A stretch of DNA of 64,000 nucleotides from Flavicella marina. Its GTDB lineage: Bacteria > Bacteroidota > Bacteroidia > Flavobacteriales > Flavobacteriaceae. Positions 36,210 to 45,673 of this stretch are shown here, piece after piece (position 1 is the first letter of the stretch; the number at the start of each line of letters is the position of its first letter). The translations under genes and the position numbers were made by a program. The stretch lies in the NCBI RefSeq assembly GCF_009193215.1, contig NZ_VYVA01000004.1, positions 62,001-126,000 on the forward strand, in the 5' to 3' direction. The notes below the pieces were generated by a model that ran no database searches, had not been told where the DNA came from, and saw only the letters and a list, made by a program, of their open reading frames with translations.

Positions 36210-39200
36210 AATTCCAATTCTTTTTGTTCGTACTCCATTTCTTTAATAGCTCTTTCTACAGATTCTCTTGAAGGTTTTGTACCGCTAATAAACCATTTTA
36301 CATATATTTTGACCCAATTCGCAAAAGACAATAAAATTGGTAAGGTTAATAATGTTAAAAAAGTAGCTATAATAATACCATAAGCGATAGAAATTGCCAT
36401 TGGAATTAAAAATTGTGCTTGCCTACTTGTCTCAAAAATCAACGGTACCAATCCAGCTACTGTGGTAATCGTTGTTAAGAAAATCGCTCTAAATCTAGAT
36501 TTACCAGCATGGTACAAAGCTTCATCAAACAACATTCCTTCCTTTAAAAAGGAATTGAATTTACTAATCAACACCAAACCATCATTTACCATGATACCTA
36601 TCAAGGCAATAATTCCCAACATGGAAAGCATGTTTACCGGAAAATTATGAATATAATGCCCCCAACCTACACCAACAAAACTAATTGGCACCATCAGCAA
36701 CAACATAAATGGCTGTCCATAAGATCTAAAAGTAAATACAATTACGATATAAATCAACAACAAGATAACTCCTCCAACAGTAGGAATATTACTCAATACT
36801 TTTGCCGCTTCTCTATTCTGCCCTTCATATAATACCGATACTTGAGGATATTTATCCAACATGTCAGCAATAACCGTTCCTTTCAAATCTTGTAAAACTT
36901 CAGTAGCCGACGATTTATCATCTTTTAAATCGGCTTCTACTCTAATTTCACGCAACCCATTCAAATGGTTGATTTTTATTTCACCTCGTTCTATTTCATA
37001 GGCTGCAACTTCTGAAAAAGCTACCTTTGCTCCGGTAGGTGTAGCTATCCTCATGTCATCTAGATTTTTAATAGAAGAACGTTCTTCTCTATTGTATCGA
37101 ACCCAAATTTTTATTTCGTCTTGACCTCGTTGAAATCGCTGTATTTGATATCCAAAAAATCCACTTCTAACTTGAGACATGATATCTTGATACGTCAAAC
37201 CTAGCAAATAAGCACTTTCTTTTAGTTTGATTTTTATTTCTTTTATTCCCTGTGGATCATTATCAGAAATATCTTTCAAAATTGGATTGTTTTCAAAACT
37301 CTGTTTCAGATCTGATTTGGCATTTTTTAACTGTTCTATATCATTTGACAATAAAGAAACAGAAATTGGACTACCTCCAAATCGCCCTCCAGAACCAAAC
37401 ACTAAAGACTCTACTCCATATACCGGTCCAACTGCAGACCTAAACATATTTGCCAATTCAATCGCATTAAAATCTCTTGTTTCACCTGGAAGCAAGTTTA
37501 CATTTAGCGACGCTGTAGAAGTTCCTGAACCCAATCTCTTTATTACATTATCAACTACAGATAAATTACCGGTTTGTTTGGCTGTCAATTCTTCATTTAC
37601 TTCCCAAACCTTATCTTCTATCATACTTATAATAGAATCTGTAATTTTTTCATTTGTTCCTTGAGGCATTTGAAGAGAAATAGCAACTCTATCACTGGCA
37701 ATATTCGGGAAAAACGTAGCCCTTATTAGTCCTCCTTTAAACGCTCCTAACGTAATAATGAATAATGCAATTGGTATCGTGATTCCTAAAAATTTATTTT
37801 TCAATACAAATTTCAAAGCAGGTCCATACAAACGATCACGCATATAGTCCATCACCTTTTCTGCATGTTTGTTGATTACATTTACCTTTTCATTTCTATC
37901 CAAGGCTTTTGAATGTGCGACATGTGCAGGCAAAATAATCAACGCTTCTACCAAGGAAATAACCAATGTAAGCGCCACAACAGTGGCAACTTCACTGAAG
38001 TATTCACCAAGTCTTCCATCTAAAAAAAAGAAAACTGAAAAAGCTAAAATCGTAGTAAAAATCGCTGAAAATATTGGAGGTACCACTTCCATAGTACCAT
38101 CAATCGCTGCCCTTACTGGATTTTTTCCTTTCTCGTAGTGATGGTAAATATTTTCTGAAATTACTATTCCATCGTCCACTAGAATTCCAATTACGATAAT
38201 CATCCCAAAAAGAGACAATACATTAATCGTTACATTAAAATAACCAGCTAACATAAACATCCCGAAAAAAGCAACAGGCAACCCAGCAGCAACCCACAAG
38301 GCTAGACGAGGTCTTAAAAACAGTGATAAAAACAATAGCACCAACAACATCCCTTGCCAAGCATTCGTAAATAAAAGTTTTGTTCTCTCTACTAAGGTTA
38401 TCGACGAGTCTCTTGCAACTACTAACTTTACATTGTCGTGCTTTTCATTGAATTCGGCAATGTACTTATTTACTTTTTCTGCAGTCCCTATTAAATCTTC
38501 GCTATTTGTATTATCTACACGAACCCTTACTGATAAATCACCGTTGTAATACAATCTATTGGGAGATTCATTCCATCTATCTGTAACTTCTGCAATATCT
38601 TTCAATCGAATTACTCGCCCATTTTGATCTGCTCTTACAACCATAGAATTCATATCAATTCCATAATAAGATCTATTTTTAGCTCGAATCAAAAACTCTT
38701 CTGAATTGGTTTTTACAGAACCACCTGAAGTAAGAATATTATTTTTTGATACTGCTTGAGCAACATCTGCAAATGTCAAATCAAAAGCTCTCAAAGAACT
38801 CTCACTAACAGCGATTTCAATCTCTTCAGCCGGAAACCCCATAATGGAAATCTGCGAAACGCCATCCATCCGTCTTAAATCATTCTCGATTTCTCTTGAA
38901 AAGGTTTTCAAAGATTTCAAAGGAATTCCATCTCCGGTAATCACAAAACTTATTGTTTCACGTATTCGCTCTACCTTAGCAACCACCGGAGGCTCCATAC
39001 CCGTGGGAAAATTTGGTACTTTATCAACTGCATTTTTAACGTCTGCTAAAACCTCATTGATATCGTAACCCTTAATTATTTCTATAGAAATCGATGAAGA
39101 ATTCTCGTTAGAGGTAGAAGTGATTCGATCAATACCAACAATTCCTTTTAAATTATCTTCTATTTTTAAGACAACACCTTCTTCCATTTCTAAAGGCGAT

Positions 39201-39364
39201 GCCCCTGGATAAGCAACACTCACTGAAATCTGATCAGACTCGGATAAAGGAAAAAATGAAGAATTCAAATTCGAATATCCGAAAATACCCAATAGCACAA
39301 ATGCTATGATGATGATATTTACAGATACAGGGTACTTTATAAAATAAGAAATTATTTTTTTCAT
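36206..39364 (-). CDS. RND-family efflux transporter, inner-membrane permease
   Basis: The 1052-residue permease (ATG at 39364, MKKIISYFIKYPVS) has the RND two-fold layout, with twelve membrane spans and two large periplasmic loops. It belongs to the AcrB/MdtB-like HAE family. Visible are SVAYPGASPLEMEEGV at the start of loop 1, and IVIGILVDDGIVISENIYHH and LIGIMVNDGLVLISKF in the transmembrane proton-relay segments. An in-frame ATG at 39418 would add 18 residues overlapping the adaptor gene. It lies four bases after the adaptor stop and overlaps tolC by four bases. Confidence 0.96.
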   Translation of the reverse strand: MKKIISYFIKYPVSVNIIIIAFVLLGIFGYSNLNSSFFPLSESDQISVSVAYPGASPLEMEEGVVLKIEDNLKGIVGIDRITSTSNENSSSISIEIIKGYDINEVLADVKNAVDKVPNFPTGMEPPVVAKVERIRETISFVITGDGIPLKSLKTFSREIENDLRRMDGVSQISIMGFPAEEIEIAVSESSLRAFDLTFADVAQAVSKNNILTSGGSVKTNSEEFLIRAKNRSYYGIDMNSMVVRADQNGRVIRLKDIAEVTDRWNESPNRLYYNGDLSVRVRVDNTNSEDLIGTAEKVNKYIAEFNEKHDNVKLVVARDSSITLVERTKLLFTNAWQGMLLVLLFLSLFLRPRLALWVAAGLPVAFFGMFMLAGYFNVTINVLSLFGMIIVIGILVDDGIVISENIYHHYEKGKNPVRAAIDGTMEVVPPIFSAIFTTILAFSVFFFLDGRLGEYFSEVATVVALTLVISLVEALIILPAHVAHSKALDRNEKVNVINKHAEKVMDYMRDRLYGPALKFVLKNKFLGITIPIALFIITLGAFKGGLIRATFFPNIASDRVAISLQMPQGTNEKITDSIISMIEDKVWEVNEELTAKQTGNLSVVDNVIKRLGSGTSTASLNVNLLPGETRDFNAIELANMFRSAVGPVYGVESLVFGSGGRFGGSPISVSLLSNDIEQLKNAKSDLKQSFENNPILKDISDNDPQGIKEIKIKLKESAYLLGLTYQDIMSQVRSGFFGYQIQRFQRGQDEIKIWVRYNREERSSIKNLDDMRIATPTGAKVAFSEVAAYEIERGEIKINHLNGLREIRVEADLKDDKSSATEVLQDLKGTVIADMLDKYPQVSVLYEGQNREAAKVLSNIPTVGGVILLLIYIVIVFTFRSYGQPFMLLLMVPISFVGVGWGHYIHNFPVNMLSMLGIIALIGIMVNDGLVLISKFNSFLKEGMLFDEALYHAGKSRFRAIFLTTITTVAGLVPLIFETSRQAQFLIPMAISIAYGIIIATFLTLLTLPILLSFANWVKIYVKWFISGTKPSRESVERAIKEMEYEQKELEL

Positions 39365-39368
39365 CCCC

Positions 39369-40487
39369 CTATTCTTTTGAGTCAATAAATTGCTTTGCAG
39401 GCATACCATCAAATGCACCTAAAACAGGTTTCGAAATTAAATCGACCCCGTCTGGAATCCCTTTTACAATAACCGAGTTCCTTTTGTAATATACAGGCGT
39501 GACGGGAATTTTTCTCAAAATAGAGTCTTTAAATATAAATACATGTTCTTTTTTTATCAATAAATTTCGAGGAATTTCATAGGAATCAGGAACACCTCTT
39601 GCATTTACTTCAGCTTCTAGATAAATACCTTCTCTAAGGTTATCACCGCTAACTTCAATGAAAACATCAAGTGTTTGACTATTCAAATCAATTTTACCAC
39701 CAACTCTAACAACTTTACCGGTAACCTTTATCGTTTTTGTCAAATCTGTTAATTCAACTTTTTTACCAATTCTAATATCATTAGCTAGACTTGCATTTAC
39801 CGATAATACCAATTCATAAGTATCTGTGTTGATAAACTCACCCATTATCTGACCTTGCCTCACCAACGCACCTTCATTAACATTTACCTCAATGATTACA
39901 CCATCAAAAGGAGCTCGAATATTGTATTTCTCTAAACGAACCTCTAAGTTTTTGATGTTATAGTAAGTCGTGTATATATCTTTAGCAGTGATGAAATATT
40001 TTTCTTTATCGGAAGAAGGCTCAGGAATCGCCTTTATTTTTTTGTCAACTTCAAAATTATTCAAATAATGCAACCATTTTTCGAAAGATTCAGGATAATC
40101 CATTCGTAAATCTGGCATTATTGAAACAATTAAATTTTGAAAAATACTTTTCTGAGCTTTTAAGGTTGCAACATGTTCATCGCTATTTATCGCAAGTAAA
40201 GTCTCTCCTTTTTTAAATGCTACACCAACTCTAAACTCTTTTTTAGAATTCTCTAAAACACCTTGAACTTCGGAATATAATACAACCCTGTCTTTCGATC
40301 GTAAACTACCTTTTTCTTTAATTACTATCGGAATTTCTGCATTCTTAACAACTTCTGTAAAAACCGTTTTTTGAACTTTTGACACCACCCTTTCTTTCTC
40401 TTTCTTATTATTAATAAAGAATTGGTAAACTCCTAATGACAGACCTAAAACCACGAATCCAAGAATTACGAATCTATATTTTTTCAT
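39369..40487 (-). CDS. RND efflux periplasmic adaptor (membrane fusion protein)
   Basis: The 372-residue adaptor has an N-terminal membrane anchor (about 5-25) and the HlyD/AcrA fold. It contains a lipoyl-like half (VLYSEVQGVLENSKKEFRVG; IRAPFDGVIIEVNVNEGALV), a helical hairpin and a beta-barrel half (SVNASLANDIRIGKKVEL). It links the RND pump and the TolC channel. It is the first gene of a six-gene operon extending to 32068. A -7 element (40576-40583) and a 12-bp palindrome (40527-40538) lie upstream. No regulator gene is adjacent. Confidence 0.94.
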   Translation of the reverse strand: MKKYRFVILGFVVLGLSLGVYQFFINNKKEKERVVSKVQKTVFTEVVKNAEIPIVIKEKGSLRSKDRVVLYSEVQGVLENSKKEFRVGVAFKKGETLLAINSDEHVATLKAQKSIFQNLIVSIMPDLRMDYPESFEKWLHYLNNFEVDKKIKAIPEPSSDKEKYFITAKDIYTTYYNIKNLEVRLEKYNIRAPFDGVIIEVNVNEGALVRQGQIMGEFINTDTYELVLSVNASLANDIRIGKKVELTDLTKTIKVTGKVVRVGGKIDLNSQTLDVFIEVSGDNLREGIYLEAEVNARGVPDSYEIPRNLLIKKEHVFIFKDSILRKIPVTPVYYKRNSVIVKGIPDGVDLISKPVLGAFDGMPAKQFIDSKE

Positions 40488-40526
40488 GTAGTACTTTGTA
40501 AAATTAAAACGATATCGAAATTGATA

Positions 40527-40538
40527 ATTTCTAGAAAT
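40527..40538. promoter_or_regulatory. 12-bp perfect palindrome in the efflux operon leader
   Basis: ATTTCTAGAAAT is a perfect palindrome about 40-50 bases upstream of the adaptor ATG and just downstream of the presumed transcription start. It may be a repressor operator. There is no adjacent regulator gene to support this. Confidence 0.3.
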
Positions 40539-40575
40539 AAAATAAGATGCTACCCTTATTCTATATTTTTGACAT

Positions 40576-40583
40576 CAAATATA
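40576..40583 (-). promoter_or_regulatory. Candidate -7 element of the efflux operon
   Basis: TATATTTG on the minus strand matches TAnnTTTG, 88 bases upstream of the adaptor ATG. No -33 TTG at the usual spacing was found. Confidence 0.4.
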
Positions 40584-40688
40584 CAAACATCATGCCTAAC
40601 AGTACTTAAAACCACCTTTTAAACAATACTTAATTACTAGCGTATGTTATATGATTCTTTCAAATGAAAACCAAAGCTCAGAAAACAA

Positions 40689-40719
40689 AAAAAGTCTACA
40701 CAAAACGTGTAGACTTTTT
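40689..40719 (-). terminator. Rho-independent terminator of tRNA-Val
   Basis: GTCTACAC/GTGTAGAC with loop AAAAC is flanked by A5 and T5, starting 10 bases beyond the 3' end of the tRNA. Confidence 0.85.
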
Positions 40720-40728
40720 ATAAAAATT

Positions 40729-40806
40729 TGGTGGGCAATGAGGGATTCGAACCCCCGACCCCCTCGGTGTAAACGAGGTGCTCTGAACCAACTGAGCTAA
40801 TTGCCC
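40729..40806 (-). tRNA. tRNA-Val (anticodon TAC)
   Basis: On the minus strand the gene begins GGGCAAT and ends ATTGCCCACCA, so the acceptor stem pairs fully and CCA is encoded. The D arm AGCTCAGTTGGTTCAGAGC, the anticodon stem CCTCG/CGAGG around loop TTTACAC, and the T arm GGTTCGAATCC are all present. Anticodon TAC reads GTA and probably other valine codons. A full promoter lies 11 bases upstream and a terminator follows. Confidence 0.97.
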
Positions 40807-40816
40807 TAAGCGGTTG

Positions 40817-40846
40817 CAAATATAAAACCTATTTTGAGATAAACAA
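40817..40846 (-). promoter_or_regulatory. Strong Bacteroidetes-type promoter of tRNA-Val
   Basis: TTG (40846-40844), a 19-base spacer and TATATTTG (40824-40817) on the minus strand fit the consensus exactly, with the tRNA starting 10 bases after the -7 element. The rest of the gap up to 41038 is AT-rich and shows no other feature. Confidence 0.75.
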
Positions 40847-41038
40847 GCATATTTATTGAATATTTACAGTTTATTTTAAAATAAAACTATTAAGTTTTGA
40901 GAACGAACCATTTAGCAAAAAATATTTTTCTTCATGTTCTTTAACATAAAAAATCAACCTCATAATTCTTTTAAAAACTAACAAGTATAGCTTATATTTT
41001 TAACTATTTTTACTTTCGAACCTATCACTTTGTTATCC

Positions 41039-43951
41039 ATGACATCAGAACACGACATTTTAAATCTTCAAAATAATCTGGATGGAGAATTTTATACAGA
41101 CAACCTACAAAAAACGATCTACGCAACAGATGCTTCTGTTTATAGAAAAATGCCTTTTGCGGTTGCCATTCCAAAAACAAAAGAAGATTTAAAACTATTG
41201 ACAAGTTTTGCCAATGAGCACAAACTAGCTCTGACTCCAAGAACAGCTGGAACTTCTTTAGCAGGTCAATGTGTTACAGACGGAATAGTTGTGGATACAT
41301 CGAAATACTTTAACAAAATTATTTCTTTTGATGCAAAAGCCAAAACGGTTACTGTACAGCCTGGTGTGATTAGAGATGATTTGAATCGTTATTTAAAACC
41401 TCATGGGCTCTTTTTTGGTCCTAATACATCAACTTCTAATCGTTGTATGATTGGTGGAATGGTAGGAAATAACTCTTCAGGAACTACCTCTATTCGATAT
41501 GGGGTTACAAGAGATAAACTAATTGCATTAGAAACCATTTTAAGCGATGGTTCAGAAGCTACTTTCGAAAGAATTAGTTCAGAGAATTTTATAGCCAAAA
41601 CCAAAGGAAACACTTTAGAAAGCAAGATATATCAAACAATTTATAAAGAATTATCTAACGAATCAATTCAAAAAAACATTCACAAAGAATTTCCATTACC
41701 AGATATCCATAGAAGAAATACAGGATATGCAGTTGATTCTTTACTGAAATCTGAACTATTTGGAGGAAATGAAAAAGATGTCAATGTATGTGATTTGTTA
41801 TGTGGAAGTGAGGGAACTTTAGCGTTTTCGACAAAAATCACTTTACAGTTAGACAACCTCCCTCCTACACAAAACATTATGGTATGTGCACATTTTACAA
41901 GTGTGCAAGAAAGTTTAGAAGCAGTTGTTGTCGCAATGAAACATCATTTGTACAATTGTGAATTGATGGATAAAATAATTCTTGATTGTACGAAAAACAA
42001 TTTGGATCAAAAGAAAAATAGATTTTTCTTAAAGGGTGATCCAGAAGCCATATTAATGCTTGAAGTAGCCTCAAATTCATTGGAAGAAACCGAAGTACTC
42101 GCAGAAAAATTGATTTCAGATTTGAAAGCGGCAAACTTCGGTTACCATTATCCAAAAGTACATGGAGCAGAAATTGTAAAAGTCCACAACCTAAGAAAAG
42201 CCGGACTCGGACTCTTAGGGAACATCATAGGAGATCCAAAAGCCGTAGCTTGTATTGAAGATACTGCGGTACTTGTTAAAGATTTACCCAACTATATATC
42301 TGAATTTACGAGTATGATGGATAAATTTGGACAAAAAGCTGTCTATTATGCACATGCAGGTGCTGGTGAAATACACTTGCGTCCGATTCTTAATCTTAAG
42401 AAAAAAGAAGATGTAACATTATTTAGAACAATCACCACAGAAACCGCAAAAATGGTAAAGCGCTATCAAGGCTCTTTTAGCGGTGAGCATGGTGACGGAA
42501 TTGTACGTTCAGAATTTATTCCTCTGATGATTGGCAGTCAAAACTACGAATTGTTAAAGAGAATAAAATCCGCGTTTGACCCTCAAAACATTATGAATCC
42601 AGGAAAGATCGTTCACCCCTATCCTATGGATAAAAACCTAAGATACGAAGCCGATAGAAAAGAGCCCACCATCAAAACCTTGATGAATTTTGACGACAAT
42701 GAGGGAATCCTAAGACTTACCGAAAAGTGTAATGGAACAGGTGAATGCAGAAAATCACCCGAAGCTGGAGGTACAATGTGTCCTAGCTATAGAGCTACAA
42801 AAGATGAAAAGAATAGCACACGTGCAAGAGCAAACACCTTAAGAGAATTTTTAACAAACAGCGACAAACCAAATAAATTTGACCATGAAGAGCTACATGA
42901 AGTTTTTGATTTATGTCTAAACTGTAAAGGTTGTACCAGCGAATGCCCAAGCAATGTAGATATTTCAATATTAAAAGCAGAATTTTTACATCAATACTAC
43001 CAAACAAATAAAATTTCTTTTAGAACCAAATTATTCGCTCACAACGCCAAGTACAATAAAATAGGAAGCCTATTCCCTAGCATTACTAATTTTTTTTTAG
43101 AAAAAAAACTCACTAAAAATTTCATGGGTATTGCGAAAGAACGGTCTATCCCTAAATTATCAAAAGAAACTCTAAAGAGCTTCTATTTAAAAAACAAAGC
43201 AAAACTATCTGAAAACTCACCCAATGGTAAGGTATATGTGTTTTGTGATGAGTTTACGAATTACATGGATCTTTCAGTTGGAAAAGCTACTTTAAATTTG
43301 CTTTCTACAATTGGTTTTGAACCTGTAATTGTTAATCATGATGAGTCAGGGAGAGCAGCTATATCAAAAGGGCTCTTAGATTTTGCCAAAGAAAAAGCAA
43401 ATAACAACATTGCTGTTTTTAAAGACTTGATCGATAAAGACAACCCTTTGATTGGTATGGAACCTTCAGCAATTTTGTCGTTTAGAGATGAGTATATACG
43501 ACTTGGAGATGACAAAGCAGCTGCTGAAAAAATAGCTAAAAACACATTCACCATTGAAGAGTTTTTAAAATCGTGTATCGAAAGAAATATTCTAACCACT
43601 GAAATGCTAACTTCTGAAGAGAAGACTATTAAAATTCATGGACATTGCCATCAAAAATCTTTAAGTAACATGGAGCCTTCATTTGCCATTTTAAACCTGC
43701 CTAGTAATTATAAGGTTACTATCTTAAATACGGGCTGCTGTGGAATGGCTGGGTCTTTTGGTTACGAAAAAGAACATTACGAAATAAGCATGCAAGTCGG
43801 TGAAGACACACTTTTTCCTAAATTAAGAAAATTAGATTGTCAAACACTCATAGCTGCTGCAGGTACTAGTTGTCGACATCAAATAAAAGACGGAGTGCAA
43901 AAAAATGCGCTTCACCCTGTAGAAATTTTATATGCTGCCATCAAAAAATAA
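41039..43951 (+). CDS. FAD-binding and Fe-S oxidoreductase (YdiJ / D-2-hydroxyacid dehydrogenase type)
   Basis: The 970-residue protein fuses a GlcD-like flavin half to a GlpC/CCG-type iron-sulfur half. The PCMH FAD domain has TPRTAGTSLAGQ and FFGPNTSTSNRCMIGGMVG. The flavin C-terminal domain ends near SGEHGDGIVRSEF and NIMNPGKIVHPYP. Two ferredoxin clusters follow: CNGTGECR...MCPSY near residue 563 and CLNCKGCTSECPS near 624. CCG motifs are GHCHQKS and NTGCCGMAG near 870-900. This layout matches E. coli YdiJ and D-2-hydroxyglutarate or D-lactate dehydrogenases. The ATG at 41039 is used rather than a TTG at 41030. The substrate is not determinable. Confidence 0.9.
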   Translation: MTSEHDILNLQNNLDGEFYTDNLQKTIYATDASVYRKMPFAVAIPKTKEDLKLLTSFANEHKLALTPRTAGTSLAGQCVTDGIVVDTSKYFNKIISFDAKAKTVTVQPGVIRDDLNRYLKPHGLFFGPNTSTSNRCMIGGMVGNNSSGTTSIRYGVTRDKLIALETILSDGSEATFERISSENFIAKTKGNTLESKIYQTIYKELSNESIQKNIHKEFPLPDIHRRNTGYAVDSLLKSELFGGNEKDVNVCDLLCGSEGTLAFSTKITLQLDNLPPTQNIMVCAHFTSVQESLEAVVVAMKHHLYNCELMDKIILDCTKNNLDQKKNRFFLKGDPEAILMLEVASNSLEETEVLAEKLISDLKAANFGYHYPKVHGAEIVKVHNLRKAGLGLLGNIIGDPKAVACIEDTAVLVKDLPNYISEFTSMMDKFGQKAVYYAHAGAGEIHLRPILNLKKKEDVTLFRTITTETAKMVKRYQGSFSGEHGDGIVRSEFIPLMIGSQNYELLKRIKSAFDPQNIMNPGKIVHPYPMDKNLRYEADRKEPTIKTLMNFDDNEGILRLTEKCNGTGECRKSPEAGGTMCPSYRATKDEKNSTRARANTLREFLTNSDKPNKFDHEELHEVFDLCLNCKGCTSECPSNVDISILKAEFLHQYYQTNKISFRTKLFAHNAKYNKIGSLFPSITNFFLEKKLTKNFMGIAKERSIPKLSKETLKSFYLKNKAKLSENSPNGKVYVFCDEFTNYMDLSVGKATLNLLSTIGFEPVIVNHDESGRAAISKGLLDFAKEKANNNIAVFKDLIDKDNPLIGMEPSAILSFRDEYIRLGDDKAAAEKIAKNTFTIEEFLKSCIERNILTTEMLTSEEKTIKIHGHCHQKSLSNMEPSFAILNLPSNYKVTILNTGCCGMAGSFGYEKEHYEISMQVGEDTLFPKLRKLDCQTLIAAAGTSCRHQIKDGVQKNALHPVEILYAAIKK

Positions 43952-44066
43952 CAGCATTCACTATTTGTAAAACACCTAACAAGTCATCCATTAGCAAAAT
44001 TTCTGAGTATGATTATTCAAACATTATTAATTAACTTACCAAAACGTAAATAACTCACATCGAATA

Positions 44067-44723
44067 ATGGGAAAAACAGCAATTGTTATTGGAGCAACAG
44101 GTGCCACGGGTAGAGAGTTGGTTCAACTTTTGGTAACTAATAAACAGTACGACAACATAAAACTATTTTCTAGATCTTCAATAGATATAAAACACCCGAA
44201 AATCAAAGAATATTTAGGAAACCTATTTCAATTTGATCAGTTTAAAGATGATTTTTGGGGAGATGAAGTTTACTGCTGTATTGGAACGACTCAAAAACAA
44301 ACACCAGATAAAAATATTTACGCACTTATAGATTTCGGTATTCCCGTATCCGCTGCGAAAATGGCAAAAGAAAACAACATCAATACTTTTCTTGTCGTTT
44401 CTTCTTTAGGAGCAAACAGCAACAGTAAAACATTTTATACGAAAACAAAAGGTGAAATGGAAAATGCAGTTTTAGCAGTCAGAATAAAACACACCTATAT
44501 CTTTCGCCCATCGTTACTATTACGCAAGACAAAAGAACCAAGAATTGCAGAAAAAATAGCTGGTGTTGTTTTAAAAACAGTTGGAGTTTTACTTGTAGGA
44601 AACCTAAAAAAATACAGGGCCATAGACACGAATGTGGTAGCAAAAACCATGATTATTGTAGCAAATAAAAAACCAGAAGAGCAACTATTTTTATCAGATG
44701 CCATCCAAGATTTAAGTCTGTAA
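44067..44723 (+). CDS. NAD(P)-binding oxidoreductase, HTATIP2/YbjT-like
   Basis: The 218-residue protein is a short atypical SDR. It starts with MGKTAIVIGATGATGRELVQLL, whose GATGATG loop binds the dinucleotide, and contains YCCIGTTQ, VSSLGANSNSKTFYTKTKGEME (split as VSSLGAN and YTKTKGEME) and FRPSLLL. These match the HTATIP2/TIP30-like group of semialdehyde-dehydrogenase-like proteins. Reaction unknown. The esterase gene begins 11 bases later, and the two may share a transcript. Confidence 0.88.
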   Translation: MGKTAIVIGATGATGRELVQLLVTNKQYDNIKLFSRSSIDIKHPKIKEYLGNLFQFDQFKDDFWGDEVYCCIGTTQKQTPDKNIYALIDFGIPVSAAKMAKENNINTFLVVSSLGANSNSKTFYTKTKGEMENAVLAVRIKHTYIFRPSLLLRKTKEPRIAEKIAGVVLKTVGVLLVGNLKKYRAIDTNVVAKTMIIVANKKPEEQLFLSDAIQDLSL

Positions 44724-44734
44724 ATTTATTTGAT

Positions 44735-45673
44735 ATGAAAAAATACTACATCACTTTACTCATCTTTATTGGTTATTTTTTTACAAATGCACAAAACCTT
44801 AGCTATTTAGATCAGGATTCTTTTGACTTTAAAAAAAATGAAACGTATGGTGTAAATGAAAGAAACACATTTGACATCATTCTACCAAAATCAGACAAAC
44901 AAACACCTTTGGTAATTTTTATTCATGGTGGAGGTTTCAAAAAAGGTAGAAAAGAAAAACTTTATGTTCGAGAAAAAGATATCGCTTATTTTGTCAAGCA
45001 TAAAATTGCAGTTGCTACTGTAAACTATCAATACAGACAAGACAACGATTCACTCGGAGTAAAACGCTGTATCAATGATGTACAAAAAGCTATTCAATAC
45101 ATTAGACATCATGCAAAAACATACAATTTAGACAAAACTAAATTGGCATGTTACGGAAGTTCGGCCGGTGCTGGAATGAGTTTGTATTTTGCTTTTCAAG
45201 ACGACAGCAAAATTATAGGTGATACTACTGCAATAGGTGAATCCACTAGATTAACATGTGCTGGTGCGATTGCTACACAAGCAACTTATGACGTATTTCA
45301 ATGGGAAGAATTTATACCTTATTTAGGATTTTTTATCCTGTTAAAAAAAGCAGCATTCTATGAAATGGCAGCAAATTTTTATGGCTATGAAACCTATGAG
45401 GACTTTGAACCTTCAAAAAACACGATTTGTAAAAGTTTGGATATGTTAACCATGATCGATTCAAACGACCCTCCTATTTATCTTCAAAACACACTCGAAA
45501 AAACATTTCCAACAAACAATAATATAATCCAACATCATAAAAATCATGCAATTACTGTGGGTGAAAAACTCGATGCTGTAAAAGTTAGCAACATCGTAAT
45601 TACACATGAAACAAATAGCAAAGAAAAAAAATACCCAATCTATCAATTTATTACAGAACAGCTTCAAAAATAA
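44735..45673 (+). CDS. Secreted alpha/beta-hydrolase (esterase/lipase)
   Basis: The 312-residue protein has a signal peptide (MKKYYITLLIFIGYFFTNAQ) and an alpha/beta-hydrolase fold of the hormone-sensitive-lipase/BD-FAE type. The oxyanion-hole motif HGGGFKKG and the nucleophile elbow YGSSAGAG are clear. The acid and histidine are probably in the C-terminal third (TMIDSNDPP and a histidine-rich HHKNHAIT), less certainly assigned. It acts in the periplasm or outside; the substrate is unknown. Its TAA overlaps the next ATG (TAATG), coupling translation to the DUF4421-like gene. Confidence 0.88.
   Translation: MKKYYITLLIFIGYFFTNAQNLSYLDQDSFDFKKNETYGVNERNTFDIILPKSDKQTPLVIFIHGGGFKKGRKEKLYVREKDIAYFVKHKIAVATVNYQYRQDNDSLGVKRCINDVQKAIQYIRHHAKTYNLDKTKLACYGSSAGAGMSLYFAFQDDSKIIGDTTAIGESTRLTCAGAIATQATYDVFQWEEFIPYLGFFILLKKAAFYEMAANFYGYETYEDFEPSKNTICKSLDMLTMIDSNDPPIYLQNTLEKTFPTNNNIIQHHKNHAITVGEKLDAVKVSNIVITHETNSKEKKYPIYQFITEQLQK

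Noticed and set aside
37227-37664. Long open frame (145 codons) on the plus strand inside the RND permease gene.
   Set aside because: It is antisense to a strongly supported gene with no promoter, start context or recognisable domain.
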